From contig CAWAOX010000017.1 of the NCBI GenBank assembly GCA_963783835.1, positions 1 through 36,384 on the forward strand: 36,384 nt of DNA. Reading direction: 5' to 3'. Below the pieces are notes generated by a model. It ran no database searches. It worked only from the letters and a program-made list of their open reading frames with translations, and was not told where the DNA came from. Both the position numbers and the translations under genes were made by a program. This DNA comes from CAIQPS01 sp963783835 (GTDB taxonomy: Bacteria; Actinomycetota; Thermoleophilia; RBG-16-64-13). Positions 8,225-16,317 of the stretch are shown here, piece by piece. The first letter of the stretch is position 1. The number at the start of each line of letters is the position of its first letter.

Positions 8225-8710
8225 CTACCGGCGCCCCTCTTCCCAGCCGGTCCGCTCTTCGTCGTCCTCCCACTCGTCGGTGCGCTCACGCCCGGCCGCC
8301 CCGGGCGGCTCTTGCGTGCCGCTGCTCCGGCGCCGCTCCTGCACGCGCTGCGCGAACAGCACCACAGTGTCCATGGCCGCCTGGGCGACGACCGGCGCCT
8401 TCTCCTTGGCAGTAAGAGCCATGACCGGCGCCTTCTCTCTGGCCGTGTGAGCCGCAGCGACCAGTTCCGTCTTCGCCGCCCGGGCCACTTCCGGCGCCTT
8501 CTCCTTCGCAAGAGCCGCTCCCTTGGCGGCAATTACCGGTCCTCTTTCTTCCGCGAACCGGACCCCGTACTCCACGGCCGGCCCCACGATGAATGGGGCG
8601 ACCCAGACCGCCAGCTTGGCCACGCGGGTCGGCGGCTTCAGCGACTTGATCACGCGTTCCGTGTGTCTCCTCGCCCGTTTGGCGTTGTCCTCGCCGGGTT
8701 GCTGTGTCAT
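8225..8710 (-). CDS. Hypothetical helical protein with KEKAP repeats, 161 aa
   Basis: ATG 8710 lies behind GGAGGGACG. Residues 1-35 are basic, followed by a hydrophobic stretch VAKLAVWVAPFIVGPAVEYG that may be a membrane-associated helix. From about residue 60 come imperfect repeats around (K/R)EKAPxxAxxAK: AKEKAPEVARAAK, TAREKAPVMALTA and AKEKAPVVAQAAM. They look like amphipathic helices of the kind seen in stress- or envelope-associated Ala/Lys-rich proteins. The C-terminus is Arg/Glu-rich and probably disordered. It is divergent from the UspA gene. No family is assigned. Confidence 0.55.
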   Translation of the reverse strand: MTQQPGEDNAKRARRHTERVIKSLKPPTRVAKLAVWVAPFIVGPAVEYGVRFAEERGPVIAAKGAALAKEKAPEVARAAKTELVAAAHTAREKAPVMALTAKEKAPVVAQAAMDTVVLFAQRVQERRRSSGTQEPPGAAGRERTDEWEDDEERTGWEEGRR

Positions 8711-8804
8711 CGTCCCTCCTCCTGCCGCAGCGGCGACCCAACGCGCTTGGAGTCCTCGCCGGCTTCGATCGGTGTCCTCCTAAGAATACGTGCCTCTCCC
8801 CCGT

Positions 8805-8833
8805 TTGACACAGGCTCTCGCTTCTTCTAGCGT
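8805..8833 (+). promoter_or_regulatory. Sigma-70-type promoter for the UspA gene
   Basis: TTGACA at 8805-8810, a 17-base spacer, and TAGCGT at 8828-8833, 32 bases before the ATG at 8866. The -35 is consensus; the -10 matches at three of six positions. Confidence 0.5.
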
Positions 8834-8865
8834 GGTACCCGGTCGAACTCTACGAAGGAGCAGAG

Positions 8866-9273
8866 ATGAAGATCGTCGTTGGCTACGTGATGACGGACGA
8901 GAGCAGAGCAGCGCTCGAGTGGGCCATCCGGCAGGCACAGCGCGGCGATACCGAGATAGTGGTGGCGCACTCCATCCGGGGTGGCGGCAGCATGGACGCG
9001 GAGCAGGAGGAAGTCCTCGCCTATCGCCAGGAACTGGACGCCATCGAGCAGCGGCTCGCCGACGCCGGCATCCCCCACGGCACCCGCCGGTTGATACGCG
9101 GACTGTCTCCCGCCGAGGACCTCGGGCAGGTGGTCCAGGAGGAACAGGCCGACCTGCTGGTCATCGGCCTCCGCCAGAGATCACGAGCCGGGAAGCTCCT
9201 GCTGGGCAGTGACGGGCGGGATATCCTGTTGACGGCGCCCTGCCCCGTGTTGGCGGTGAAGGCACCGCAGTAG
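8866..9273 (+). CDS. Universal stress protein, UspA family
   Basis: 135 aa, one UspA domain. The start ATG 8866 follows GAAGGAG. The N-terminal strand MKIVVGYVMTDESRAALEWA and the C-terminal LVIGLRQRSRAGKLLLGSDGRDIL...CPVLAVK frame the nucleotide-binding fold. The ATP-binding signature is G-2x-G-9x-G(S/T). Here the first G and the GS are present, but the second Gly is replaced (GLRQR), so ATP binding may be altered. The family is cytoplasmic and induced by starvation or growth arrest. It is monocistronic, with its own promoter-like sequence and a hairpin behind it. Confidence 0.8.
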   Translation: MKIVVGYVMTDESRAALEWAIRQAQRGDTEIVVAHSIRGGGSMDAEQEEVLAYRQELDAIEQRLADAGIPHGTRRLIRGLSPAEDLGQVVQEEQADLLVIGLRQRSRAGKLLLGSDGRDILLTAPCPVLAVKAPQ

Positions 9274-9284
9274 CCGGAGGGTTC

Positions 9285-9301
9285 GGCGCGGCCGCCGCGC
9301 C
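9285..9301. terminator. Hairpin between convergent UspA and NlpC/P60 genes
   Basis: GGCGCGG, loop CCG, CCGCGCC: a perfect 7-bp stem in the 44-base gap between the two stop codons. Confidence 0.45.
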
Positions 9302-9317
9302 TGGCGGTGACGGCACG

Positions 9318-10463
9318 CTAGTTCAGGATACGGCGCGCCCCGTGGTAGCTGCTTTTGTAGACCGTGCCGATCTGCACGTGGTCGCCCGTGGCGTTGACCA
9401 TCTTGCCGTTGCCGATGTACATCCCCACGTGGTGGATCGGGGTGTAGAAGAAGACAAGGTCTCCCGGCTTGAGCTGGTCCTGCGGCACGTAGACCCCGTA
9501 GCTGTACTGCATGCGGCTGGAGTGAGGCAGATAGATCCCGATCTTGCCGTAGGCATATTTGACCAGGCCCGAACAGTCGAAGCCGCTGGGGCTGGAAGCG
9601 CCCCACACGTAGGGCACACCGATGTACTGCATGGCGATATCGACCACCTGCGAGGCCTTATCGCCGTCGTAACCGATGGAACCCCCGCCACCGCCTGAAC
9701 CCTCAGTGGTGGTCGTCTTGTTCGCCTTGGCTGCCGCCGCTCTGGCCGCTTTGTCGGCCGCGGCCTTGCGCCTCGCTTCCTCAGCCGCTTTCTTTGCCGC
9801 CGCCAGAAGCGCGGCCTGACGGGCGGCCTCGGCCTTCTTGAGCTTGAGGATCTGGGCTTCCTTGCCCTTGAGCGCCTTCTCTTGCTTCGCCAGTTGGGCA
9901 GTGACCTTGTCCTTGGCCGCGGAGATCTTCTGGACGTCGATCTGTTCCTGCTTGAGCTCGGCATCGAGCTGGACCTTGCGGTCGGTCACCTGGTTCTTGT
10001 AGTCCCGGACCTGCGCGAGCAGATCCGCATCCTGCTTGCTGAGGCGCTGGAGCTGGTCGTAGCGGTCGATCATCTCCGTGAAGGTGCTGGCGTCGAGAAG
10101 GACCCCGAGCATGGTCAGATCCCCGCTCTTGTAGATCTCCACCACCCGCTGGTTGAGCCGGTCCTGGACTGTGGTCAGGTCGGTCTCCGACTGGGTCAGC
10201 AGCTTCTGGGTCTTCTTGATGGCAGCCTGGGTGTCTTCAAGCTGCTGGTTGGCGTAGTTGTATTCCTCGGCGGCGGCGCTCAATTCCTCGTCGAGCTGAT
10301 CGATCAGGTTTCGCAGCGCTGCCGCTTGACTCTCGGCCTTGTTGATGGCCGGTGTCCACGCCTGCGCGAGACCGGAAAAAGTGAAGAGAAGGACCGACGC
10401 TATCAGGATAAGCGCGAAGGCCCGCTTGGTTCCTATCGATCCGGTCTGTCTAGAGTCTGGCAC
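9318..10463 (-). CDS. Secreted NlpC/P60 peptidoglycan hydrolase with N-terminal coiled coil
   Basis: I choose GTG 10463, which has AGGAGGG just upstream; the frame is open to GTG 10484 but without such a site. The product is 381 aa. A signal peptide (KRAFALILIASVLLFTFSGLAQA) precedes a long coiled coil at about residues 40-195 (QAAALRNLIDQLDEELSAA; LNQRVVEIYKSGD). An Ala/Lys-rich stretch at 200-250 and a Gly linker follow. The NlpC/P60 domain covers about 270-381: C297 in SGFDCSGLVKYAYG, H345 in HHVGMYIGNG and a third polar residue in ATGDHV. This is the RipA/PcsB-type layout of endopeptidases that cut stem peptides during cell separation; the coiled coil usually restrains the enzyme or binds FtsEX. 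A TATAAT box lies about 75 bases upstream. Confidence 0.88.
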   Translation of the reverse strand: MPDSRQTGSIGTKRAFALILIASVLLFTFSGLAQAWTPAINKAESQAAALRNLIDQLDEELSAAAEEYNYANQQLEDTQAAIKKTQKLLTQSETDLTTVQDRLNQRVVEIYKSGDLTMLGVLLDASTFTEMIDRYDQLQRLSKQDADLLAQVRDYKNQVTDRKVQLDAELKQEQIDVQKISAAKDKVTAQLAKQEKALKGKEAQILKLKKAEAARQAALLAAAKKAAEEARRKAAADKAARAAAAKANKTTTTEGSGGGGGSIGYDGDKASQVVDIAMQYIGVPYVWGASSPSGFDCSGLVKYAYGKIGIYLPHSSRMQYSYGVYVPQDQLKPGDLVFFYTPIHHVGMYIGNGKMVNATGDHVQIGTVYKSSYHGARRILN

Positions 10464-10538
10464 ATACCCTCCTGGCCCGAGCACTCCCCGCGGCTTCCGC
10501 CGGGCCGGGACCTGCCTGCCAGTTGACTTGAGTGGCTC

Positions 10539-10544
10539 ATTATA
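10539..10544 (-). promoter_or_regulatory. -10 box (TATAAT) upstream of the NlpC/P60 gene
   Basis: Perfect TATAAT on the minus strand, 75 bases before the chosen start codon. A matching -35 is not clear, so this is a tentative promoter. Confidence 0.35.
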
Positions 10545-10591
10545 CCGTGAGACCCGTCTCCCTCACCACCTCTGTCCGGTACCAGCGGCGG

Positions 10592-12397
10592 TCATGGCCC
10601 CGGAGTCGTGCTTGGGGGTGTGGTCGGCTTGGTCCCGACGGCGATCTGGATCGGGTACGCCGGCCAGGTGCTTATCCACGTGTTGTTGTGAAGCACGGTG
10701 CCGTCCGGCAGGGTGACCACACGCACCGTCTTCAGCTGCCGGCCTATCTGGCCTTCGTCGATGACCCTCGTCGTGCCCACGGCCATCGTCGGGTCCTTGA
10801 TGGTCACCTTGCTAGGGCTCTTCACGTTGTAGAAGTTGCCCACGCTGTACTCCACCTTGCGCCCGTCACTGGTTCCGTAGATGGAGATGGTGGTGGTGAT
10901 GCCGTCCGACTGGCCGCGGATCCAGATGTAGTGGTCGGTGTCGTTCACGAAGCGCAGGTTCTTGCCGCCACCCGTGACGGTCGCGTCTCTGCCTTTGGGG
11001 TAGTGATTGATGTAGATGGAGTGATTGTGGCGCTCGGTAACCTTGAGCCCCGCGAAGAAGACCGCGTTGAACATCGTCGTGGAAACCTGGCAGATGCCGC
11101 CCCCCAGGACATCTTCCAGGGTGTTGGGACCCACGATGCCCGGTGCCAATCTGTAGCCCCGCGCCTCCGTGCGGGGCCCGATCTGCCTGTCGAAGTTGTA
11201 CGCCTGCCCAGGGGCCAGGAAGACGTTCGTCGCGTACTTGGTGGTGATGGCCACGTTCACCTGCCGGTTGGAGGACCCGACGTACTTGGTGGTATAGGTG
11301 GACAGCTGATCAGTGAAGGTCGTGGCCTTCGCTTCCGCCGTGGTGAAATCCGGCTCGGTGATGGTCAGCGCCGCCTCGACCGTCCGGCCGCTGGGCTTGA
11401 GAGCGGTGGCGTTCACCGCTTTGACGGTGGCTGTAGCATCGAGCGTCTCTCCGTCGACCCCCGGAATGACCTGGGCGGTCGTACCGTCGCTGGTGAACCC
11501 GGCATCGACGGGGTCCACCTGCACCTCGGGAGCCAGGCCCTGCAGGAAGACCCACATCTTGCCTTCGGAGACATAGGGGATCAGGGTGGGGACGCCGCCC
11601 TGCCACTCGGACCTGAAGTCCAGATACGAGGCGATCTGCTCGGGCGTGAGTGTCCACTGCTTATCGTGATTGGTCAAGGTGATGGAGGCGCCGAGCATGG
11701 TCTGCGCCTGCTCTTGCGCGACCCGGTTGTCCTCCGGCATTACGTCGGGCTCTTTGACGATCAGCGGCACGTCGAGGCTCGCGCTACGCAGGGTCACAAA
11801 CAGTGCCTCCATCTGGTCGCCCAGAACGGCCGTGTCTACATCCTGGCCGTTCTTGCCCTCGATAACCCTTATCGCGCCGTTCTGCATGGCCAGCCCCGCG
11901 TTCTGGGGCGTCACGTGCAGTTCCGTGGCAATGCCGCTCAATACCCCGTCGAGCTTGGCTTGGTCCACGGTGCCGTTCAGCGGCAGGTCCCGGCTCTCGA
12001 AGTACAGCCTGAATCGCGTGTAGACATCCTCGAAGAAGTTGCCCTCGCGGGACACCGCCATCGCGCCGGCGACCGCGCCCTTCAAATCCATGGCCGTTCC
12101 CGCGTCGTCGGGCGTCACGGACCAGGTCTTGTCGCCGCTCGCGAGAGTGATGGGGCCGGCGCTATCCGCCAGTCGGGCAAGAGCGGCCGTAGCCTGCCCC
12201 TCGGTCATGCCCCCAAGGTCGACACCCTTCACGCTGACGCCGGCATGGACCTCGTCGGTATAGACGAGCGCATCGACCATCACGGCAAGCGCGCATGCGA
12301 ACACCACAGCGCCGACCGCCACCAGGATCCAGAACCAGGCGGTCCGCGTAACTCGCTTCTTGGTGATCGTGTCTTGCTCCACGGACGGCCTCACCAC
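10592..12397 (-). CDS. VanW family protein with putative peptidoglycan-binding domains
   Basis: The GTG start at 12397 (or 12394, or 12382) lies just after the TGA of the DUF4126 gene (12401-12399), so the two are probably translated in tandem. The product is about 601 aa. One membrane segment (AWFWILVAVGAVVFACALAVMV) sits near the N-terminus. Two copies of a putative peptidoglycan-binding domain follow (AGVSVKGVDLGGMTEGQATAAL and a second around VPLIVKEPDV). The VanW core is then GQAYNFDRQIGPRTEARGY ... LGGGICQVSTTMFNAVFFAG ... ERHNHSIYINHYPKGRDATV. VanW was named from a vanB glycopeptide-resistance cluster, but the family is widespread and its activity is unproven; nothing here suggests resistance. 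The C-terminal tail is Thr/Pro-rich. It is a surface protein anchored by its N-terminus. Confidence 0.85.
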   Translation of the reverse strand: MVRPSVEQDTITKKRVTRTAWFWILVAVGAVVFACALAVMVDALVYTDEVHAGVSVKGVDLGGMTEGQATAALARLADSAGPITLASGDKTWSVTPDDAGTAMDLKGAVAGAMAVSREGNFFEDVYTRFRLYFESRDLPLNGTVDQAKLDGVLSGIATELHVTPQNAGLAMQNGAIRVIEGKNGQDVDTAVLGDQMEALFVTLRSASLDVPLIVKEPDVMPEDNRVAQEQAQTMLGASITLTNHDKQWTLTPEQIASYLDFRSEWQGGVPTLIPYVSEGKMWVFLQGLAPEVQVDPVDAGFTSDGTTAQVIPGVDGETLDATATVKAVNATALKPSGRTVEAALTITEPDFTTAEAKATTFTDQLSTYTTKYVGSSNRQVNVAITTKYATNVFLAPGQAYNFDRQIGPRTEARGYRLAPGIVGPNTLEDVLGGGICQVSTTMFNAVFFAGLKVTERHNHSIYINHYPKGRDATVTGGGKNLRFVNDTDHYIWIRGQSDGITTTISIYGTSDGRKVEYSVGNFYNVKSPSKVTIKDPTMAVGTTRVIDEGQIGRQLKTVRVVTLPDGTVLHNNTWISTWPAYPIQIAVGTKPTTPPSTTPGP

Positions 12398-12398
12398 C

Positions 12399-12992
12399 TC
12401 AACCGGGATCCGGGGGGCCGCCGTCTGGCTCCTCGGCCCGCTCCGGCTCCCGGCGCACCCTGCGCTTTCGACGCCACAACACCCACAGGCCGACCACAAG
12501 GGCGACCATCATGAGAACGACCAGGATCGGCACCGCGATGGCGACTACGCACATCGCCGCCGCGCTCACATCCTCCACGGTACTCACCGCCACCGCTCCC
12601 ACCCCCGCGGTGGTCGCGTTGACCACCGGTCGCGCGGTGGCCTTGGCGGCGTGTACCCCGCCGGCCAAGAGCACGCCCATGAGCACCATCACCCACGGTT
12701 TGACGCTCGAGGCGTTGCCCGAAGCCGCTACCGCCACGATGGCGCCCACGGCCGGACGTACGATGGATTGTACGACATCGTTCGCGTGATCGACCCCGGG
12801 TACCTTGTCGACCACCATCTCGATCACCAGTAGAACGATGATGATGGCGATCATCCACCACGAGCCCAGAACGTCGAAAGGCTCGCGAAGGCTCAGCCAT
12901 CCGAGGCGTTCGGCGAGCGCCACCGCGAGCAACGGGATGTACGCATTGAGACCGGCCGGCATCGCGAGGCCCAGGGCGGTCAGTATGTCCAC
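12399..12992 (-). CDS. DUF4126-type integral membrane protein
   Basis: 197 aa, ATG 12992. It begins MDILTALGLAMPAGLNAYIPLLA, a signature start of the DUF4126 family, with several hydrophobic helices: WWMIAIIIVLLVIEMVV, VVAIAVPILVVLMMVALVVG and others. DKVPGVDHANDVVQSIVRP and the Gly/Ala-rich segments are conserved features. The C-terminus is a basic then acidic/Pro tail (WRRKRRVRREPE). Function is unknown. It is first in a two-gene operon with VanW; its TGA lies 1 base before the VanW GTG. Confidence 0.7.
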   Translation of the reverse strand: MDILTALGLAMPAGLNAYIPLLAVALAERLGWLSLREPFDVLGSWWMIAIIIVLLVIEMVVDKVPGVDHANDVVQSIVRPAVGAIVAVAASGNASSVKPWVMVLMGVLLAGGVHAAKATARPVVNATTAGVGAVAVSTVEDVSAAAMCVVAIAVPILVVLMMVALVVGLWVLWRRKRRVRREPERAEEPDGGPPDPG

Positions 12993-13136
12993 GGACGCCT
13001 CCCCGTCTGAGTCGACGCTCGCACGATACCACGTGCCATCGCTGTGCCGCTGCCGATGAATCGTCAGCGGGGTGATTGCGTACCACCCGCCCCATCCTTA
13101 TCATGGAGGGCGGCCTTACCGTACTAGGAGGGAATC

Positions 13137-13664
13137 GTGAACCGCAAGTGGCTCTGCATCGCACTCAGCGTGGTAGTCCTTTTCGTGATCGGCATCGCTG
13201 CCACCAGTTGTGGAGCTGGGGACTCCGTTACCACGACGACCACCACAGTCGGCGCCACCGCGACGACCGCAGCGGCCTCCACGGATACGACCGGGACCAC
13301 CAGCAGCGCGGATACCACTCAGGCCACCGAGGCAGTAACGACCACCTTGGCCGCGGGCCCCGGGGACTGGGTGGAGGTCGCCCATCTGGAAGGGAGCGAC
13401 ACCATGCAGGGAGAAGTGTTCGCTCTATCCGGAAAGCCGGCGCGATATAGCTACAAGGTGACGAGTACGAATACCGCGACCATCGTAGCCTTCTACGTGA
13501 TGGCCGAGGGCACTTCACTGGAGAAGGACGGCGCCATCCCCGAGGCGATGGTGACCGAATCTGGTGAGGACTCCGCCACGCTCACCGTGGACGCCGGGAA
13601 CTACTACCTGATGGTGAAGTCGGCAAACTGCGACTGGGAATTCAGCGTCGAAGAGCAACAGTGA
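13137..13664 (+). CDS. Secreted lipoprotein, 175 aa, Thr-rich linker
   Basis: GTG 13137 follows AGGAGGG at good spacing. The signal peptide MNRKWLCIALSVVVLFVIGI ends in a lipobox-like AATSC with C25, so the protein is probably lipid-anchored. Residues 30-75 are Thr/Ala-rich and disordered. A compact beta-rich domain covers 75-175 (DWVEVAHLEGSDTMQGEVF, SGKPARYSYKV, AGNYYLMVKSANCDWEFSV). It recalls small binding domains of secreted Actinomycetota proteins, but I cannot name the family. It is divergent from DUF4126-VanW; the next gene follows after 33 bases. Confidence 0.7.
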   Translation: MNRKWLCIALSVVVLFVIGIAATSCGAGDSVTTTTTTVGATATTAAASTDTTGTTSSADTTQATEAVTTTLAAGPGDWVEVAHLEGSDTMQGEVFALSGKPARYSYKVTSTNTATIVAFYVMAEGTSLEKDGAIPEAMVTESGEDSATLTVDAGNYYLMVKSANCDWEFSVEEQQ

Positions 13665-13697
13665 CCTTCGGCGAGCGGGGTAGAAGGAAGGTGGCCA

Positions 13698-13892
13698 ATG
13701 AAGGGTGAACTAACACCGGAAGCGCAGGAGATGGTCGACCGGCTGAAGTCGGGGGCATTCGAGGTGGCGCTGATGGCCCTCGCGGCTCTGGCTTTTCTCG
13801 CGTGGATCCTGGCCCGAATGGCTCAGACCAGGAGTCGTCATCGCCGAGAGGAGGAGCATCAAGACATAACCGCGCTCTCAACCAGCTCCTGA
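13698..13892 (+). CDS. Small single-pass membrane protein, 64 aa
   Basis: The ATG 13698 is preceded by AGAAGGAAGGTGG. The protein has a short polar N-terminus (MKGELTPEAQEMVDRLKSG), one membrane helix (VALMALAALAFLAWILARMA) and a basic then acidic tail. It follows the lipoprotein gene by 33 bases, so one transcript is likely. No family is recognised. The stop lies inside a terminator-like hairpin. Confidence 0.55.
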   Translation: MKGELTPEAQEMVDRLKSGAFEVALMALAALAFLAWILARMAQTRSRHRREEEHQDITALSTSS

Positions 13893-13898
13893 GAGCGC
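13872..13898. terminator. Hairpin overlapping the stop of the 64-aa gene
   Basis: GCGCTCTCA at 13872-13880 pairs with TGAGAGCGC at 13890-13898, a 9-bp perfect stem with a 9-base loop. It sits between convergent genes. CTTGG follows on the plus strand rather than a T-run. Confidence 0.45.
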
Positions 13899-13949
13899 CT
13901 TGGGGACTCCGTTGCCGCGGTCCCTGCCTCGGCCGTTCGCTCCGGCCGC

Positions 13950-14939
13950 CTACTTGAGAATCCCCGTCACGTCAATGGCGTCGACGTTGATGTTGGTGCC
14001 GGTCGCTCCCTTGCTCTTGGTCCCGGCCCATTCGATCTTGACCGTATGCGCCCCCATGGTCAGAATGCCGCTGCTCCACACGCGCTGCTGCCAGCGGACC
14101 TTGGAGTTGTAGAGGTCCACCGTGGTAGGTACTCCGCCGTCTACGGTCACCGTGGCCTGACCGTAGGAGGGCCCCTTCTTCGCGATCCAGGCCAGCTCGA
14201 GACCGGTGAACTTGATCGTCACCGATGCGTCCGAAGCGTCAGCGTACGCGAAGCTCCCGCCCTCGGCCGAGTTGCTCGAGGTGGTATCCCAGGAGCCCGC
14301 GTACACGAGCTTGGCATTGTCCTCCTGGTGGCGGCCGGTCACCACCCCGGCGATCGAGATGGCATCAACGTTGATGTTGGTGCCGGTGGCCGCCGTGTTC
14401 TTCTTGCCCGTCCAAGCGATGGTGACGGTGTGAGCGTCCTTGCTGAGTGTCTCGCTCTCCCAGACGGTACGCTTCCACGCCGTCTTCGCGCTATAGAGGT
14501 CCACGGTCTGAGCGCTGCCGTCATCCACGGTGACCTTGGCCTTGCCGTAGACCGGCGATTGCTTGGCGATCCAGGCGAAGCGGGTGCCGATGAAGCTGAT
14601 GGTCACCGAGCACCCCGAAGCGTTGGCATAGGCAAGGCTCCCTCCGGAGGCCCCGGTGGCAGACACAGTCTTCCACGTGCCCGCGTAGACGAACCGGCTA
14701 TCGCTCTGCTGGCGCTGGATCGTCTCGTCACCAGTGGGAGGGAGCGTGGTCGTGGTAGGCGCCTCGGTGGTGGTCGTGCTGGCGGTGGTCGTAGTCTGGA
14801 CGGCCACGGTGGTACTGACCGCGAGCGTGGTCGTGGTCGCCGGGCTGCCGCACGACGATGCGGACCAGAGGACACCGATCAGCAGAACGACCAGCAGCGG
14901 CGAGATGCGGTTCGTGACGCGCCTGGCTTCCGGTCCCAT
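13950..14939 (-). CDS. Lipoprotein with two jelly-roll-like modules
   Basis: ATG 14939 is chosen because it is followed at once by the signal peptide (ISPLLVVLLIGVLWSASSC, lipid Cys at residue 30); the frame is open further upstream without protein-like content. The product is 329 aa. Residues 33-68 are a Thr-rich spacer. Two 127-residue modules follow, 76-202 and 203-329, sharing xYAGxW, GGSxAYA, SVTIxFxGxxxAWIAK, YGxAxVTVD, TVDLY and ATGTNINVDAI. The protein is thus almost only these modules on a lipid anchor. The same module ends the SpoIID/LytB protein and the protein at 22557. The pattern resembles C-terminal carbohydrate-binding-like beta sandwiches; a surface glycan ligand is inferred, not shown. 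Confidence 0.75.
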   Translation of the reverse strand: MGPEARRVTNRISPLLVVLLIGVLWSASSCGSPATTTTLAVSTTVAVQTTTTASTTTTEAPTTTTLPPTGDETIQRQQSDSRFVYAGTWKTVSATGASGGSLAYANASGCSVTISFIGTRFAWIAKQSPVYGKAKVTVDDGSAQTVDLYSAKTAWKRTVWESETLSKDAHTVTIAWTGKKNTAATGTNINVDAISIAGVVTGRHQEDNAKLVYAGSWDTTSSNSAEGGSFAYADASDASVTIKFTGLELAWIAKKGPSYGQATVTVDGGVPTTVDLYNSKVRWQQRVWSSGILTMGAHTVKIEWAGTKSKGATGTNINVDAIDVTGILK

Positions 14940-15123
14940 GACCTCACACCCCTTCGAGTCGCCTAGCCCTACCTCCATCATAGCGCGGAGCAAAGCAGGC
15001 GCCGCAACAGTTCGTCGCGCTCCTCCGGGGAGAGGGCGCCACCCAAGCTCGGAATCCGCCGGCGGGGTGATACGCCAAGAGCCGGCGCCAGGTCTTCCGC
15101 CCGGCTTGCGATCGCCTTCCGGT

Positions 15124-15879
15124 CTAGTTGCCGGTCGCCGCAAGCGCGCGCAGCAGGCGCAGGGTGGCGGCCACAGTCTGGCTCTGCTGATCTTCGCGAC
15201 TTATCGTGGCGACCCCGTCCCCGCGCTGCTCTCCGTACCAGCCGAACTGAGCGTGGTTGCCGCCGTCGACGATCACAAACTCGGTGCCTGCGGGCAACAG
15301 CGGCGTCGTACGAACGATGTCGTCCGGAGTCGTCAGGCCGTCATTGGTCGCGGAGACCGACGTGACAAGGCCTTCCCAGGTGGAGAGATCGTCGCCGGAC
15401 GAAGGATAGGCCCCCCACAGTACGAGGCCGTCCACCACCCCGGGATCCGAGGCCACAAAGGTCGCGGCCATGGCTCCGCCCAGTGAGTGGCCGCCCACAG
15501 CCCACCGACCGATCTCAGGGAAGTCCGCGATGACATCCGCGGCCTGATCGGAGCCCAGGACGGCCAGGTTGAGAGGCATAGGCACTATCACGGCCAGGAA
15601 GCCCTGCGAGGCCAAAGCTCGCATGGGGGGAGCGTAGGACACCGGGTCGACGCGGGCCCCGGGATAGAAGACGAGACCTACGGTCGGAGTCGTCTCGTTC
15701 GGGCGAAACACGATCACATCGTTCTGGACGACCGTCACGTGCTCGTCCGTCACCATGGCCGCGACCGCCTCGGGCATCGGTCCCAAGGGAGTCTCCGCCC
15801 AGATCACAAAACCGAGCGCGGCCACCAGCGCCACTGCGCCAAGCACGACCAGCGCCCACACCCACCATCTGCGCCTCAT
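15124..15879 (-). CDS. Membrane-anchored alpha/beta hydrolase
   Basis: 251 aa. The N-terminal membrane anchor (WWVWALVVLGAVALVAALGFVIW) is followed by an alpha/beta hydrolase fold. The nucleophile Ser lies in VGGHSLGGAMAA, after an oxyanion segment VGLVFYPGARVDP. The catalytic His is in VDGGNHAQFGWYGEQRGDG, a motif typical of the dienelactone-hydrolase-like alpha/beta hydrolase family often annotated abhydrolase_5. The acid residue is probably the Asp before GGNH or in SGDDLSTW. It acts outside the membrane on an ester or similar substrate that is unknown. It is upstream of the lipoprotein on the same strand with a 184-base gap, so probably a separate unit. Confidence 0.78.
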   Translation of the reverse strand: MRRRWWVWALVVLGAVALVAALGFVIWAETPLGPMPEAVAAMVTDEHVTVVQNDVIVFRPNETTPTVGLVFYPGARVDPVSYAPPMRALASQGFLAVIVPMPLNLAVLGSDQAADVIADFPEIGRWAVGGHSLGGAMAATFVASDPGVVDGLVLWGAYPSSGDDLSTWEGLVTSVSATNDGLTTPDDIVRTTPLLPAGTEFVIVDGGNHAQFGWYGEQRGDGVATISREDQQSQTVAATLRLLRALAATGN

Positions 15880-15925
15880 CCGGTAAACATGCCGGCTGTA
15901 CTACTCCAGGGCACGTCGTTTCCTG

Positions 15926-16066
15926 TCAGTCTCGCGCCGGCGTATCTGTAGGCTGGCCGGTGGCGGGCCGGTCGGGAGTCTCATCCTCACCGGTCGGTTC
16001 TGATTCGGTTGCCGGGTGTTCCAGCTCGGATTTGACATCCTCCCAGTACTGCTCGGACCAACCCAT
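15926..16066 (-). CDS. Possible small acidic protein, 46 aa
   Basis: ATG 16066 preceded by AAGGGAG at about 9 bases; TGA at 15926. The product starts MGWSEQYWEDVKSELEH and ends in a Pro/Thr/Asp/Glu-rich disordered tail. It would be cotranscribed with the hydrolase 46 bases downstream. No family is known. The ribosome-binding site and the protein-like start support it; shortness and low-complexity tail argue caution. Confidence 0.4.
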   Translation of the reverse strand: MGWSEQYWEDVKSELEHPATESEPTGEDETPDRPATGQPTDTPARD

Positions 16067-16188
16067 TTCCGCAGTCTCCCTTGGTGCTCACACCTGACAT
16101 GCTCGTCGGACAATATACCGGAACAGTGTCGGCTCGATCCGCGACCAAGGCAGGCGCGTGACGCCATGACGCCGGCTTCTGCGCCTCC

Positions 16189-16228
16189 TCCAAGTGACCG
16201 TGGAGAACGACGAGGCGACGGCAGCCGA
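16189..16228 (+). pseudogene. Remnant of a second SIMPL-domain gene
   Basis: These 40 bases match 16400-16439 inside the SIMPL gene at 36 positions. In frame they read QVTVENDEATAA against QVTVENHGATAA of the intact gene, then run into a TGA a few codons on. The rest of the copy is not recognisable. It lies 90 bases upstream of the intact start. It looks like the scar of a tandem duplication followed by deletion. Confidence 0.6.
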
Positions 16229-16317
16229 TCTCGGCCACCTTTGAATGGTTTGACTTGGTGTCCGGACGGGCACAGAGTAGGGCGCGTGCCTGTCGTCGAC
16301 GCGAAGGAAAGAAGACC

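Noticed and set aside
10592..12499. VanW start at 12499
   Set aside because: It would overlap about 100 bases of the DUF4126 gene with Cys/Gly/Ser-rich residues; GTG 12397 just past the DUF4126 stop is more likely.
10532..12514. 660-codon plus-strand open frame
   Set aside because: Shadow of the VanW gene.
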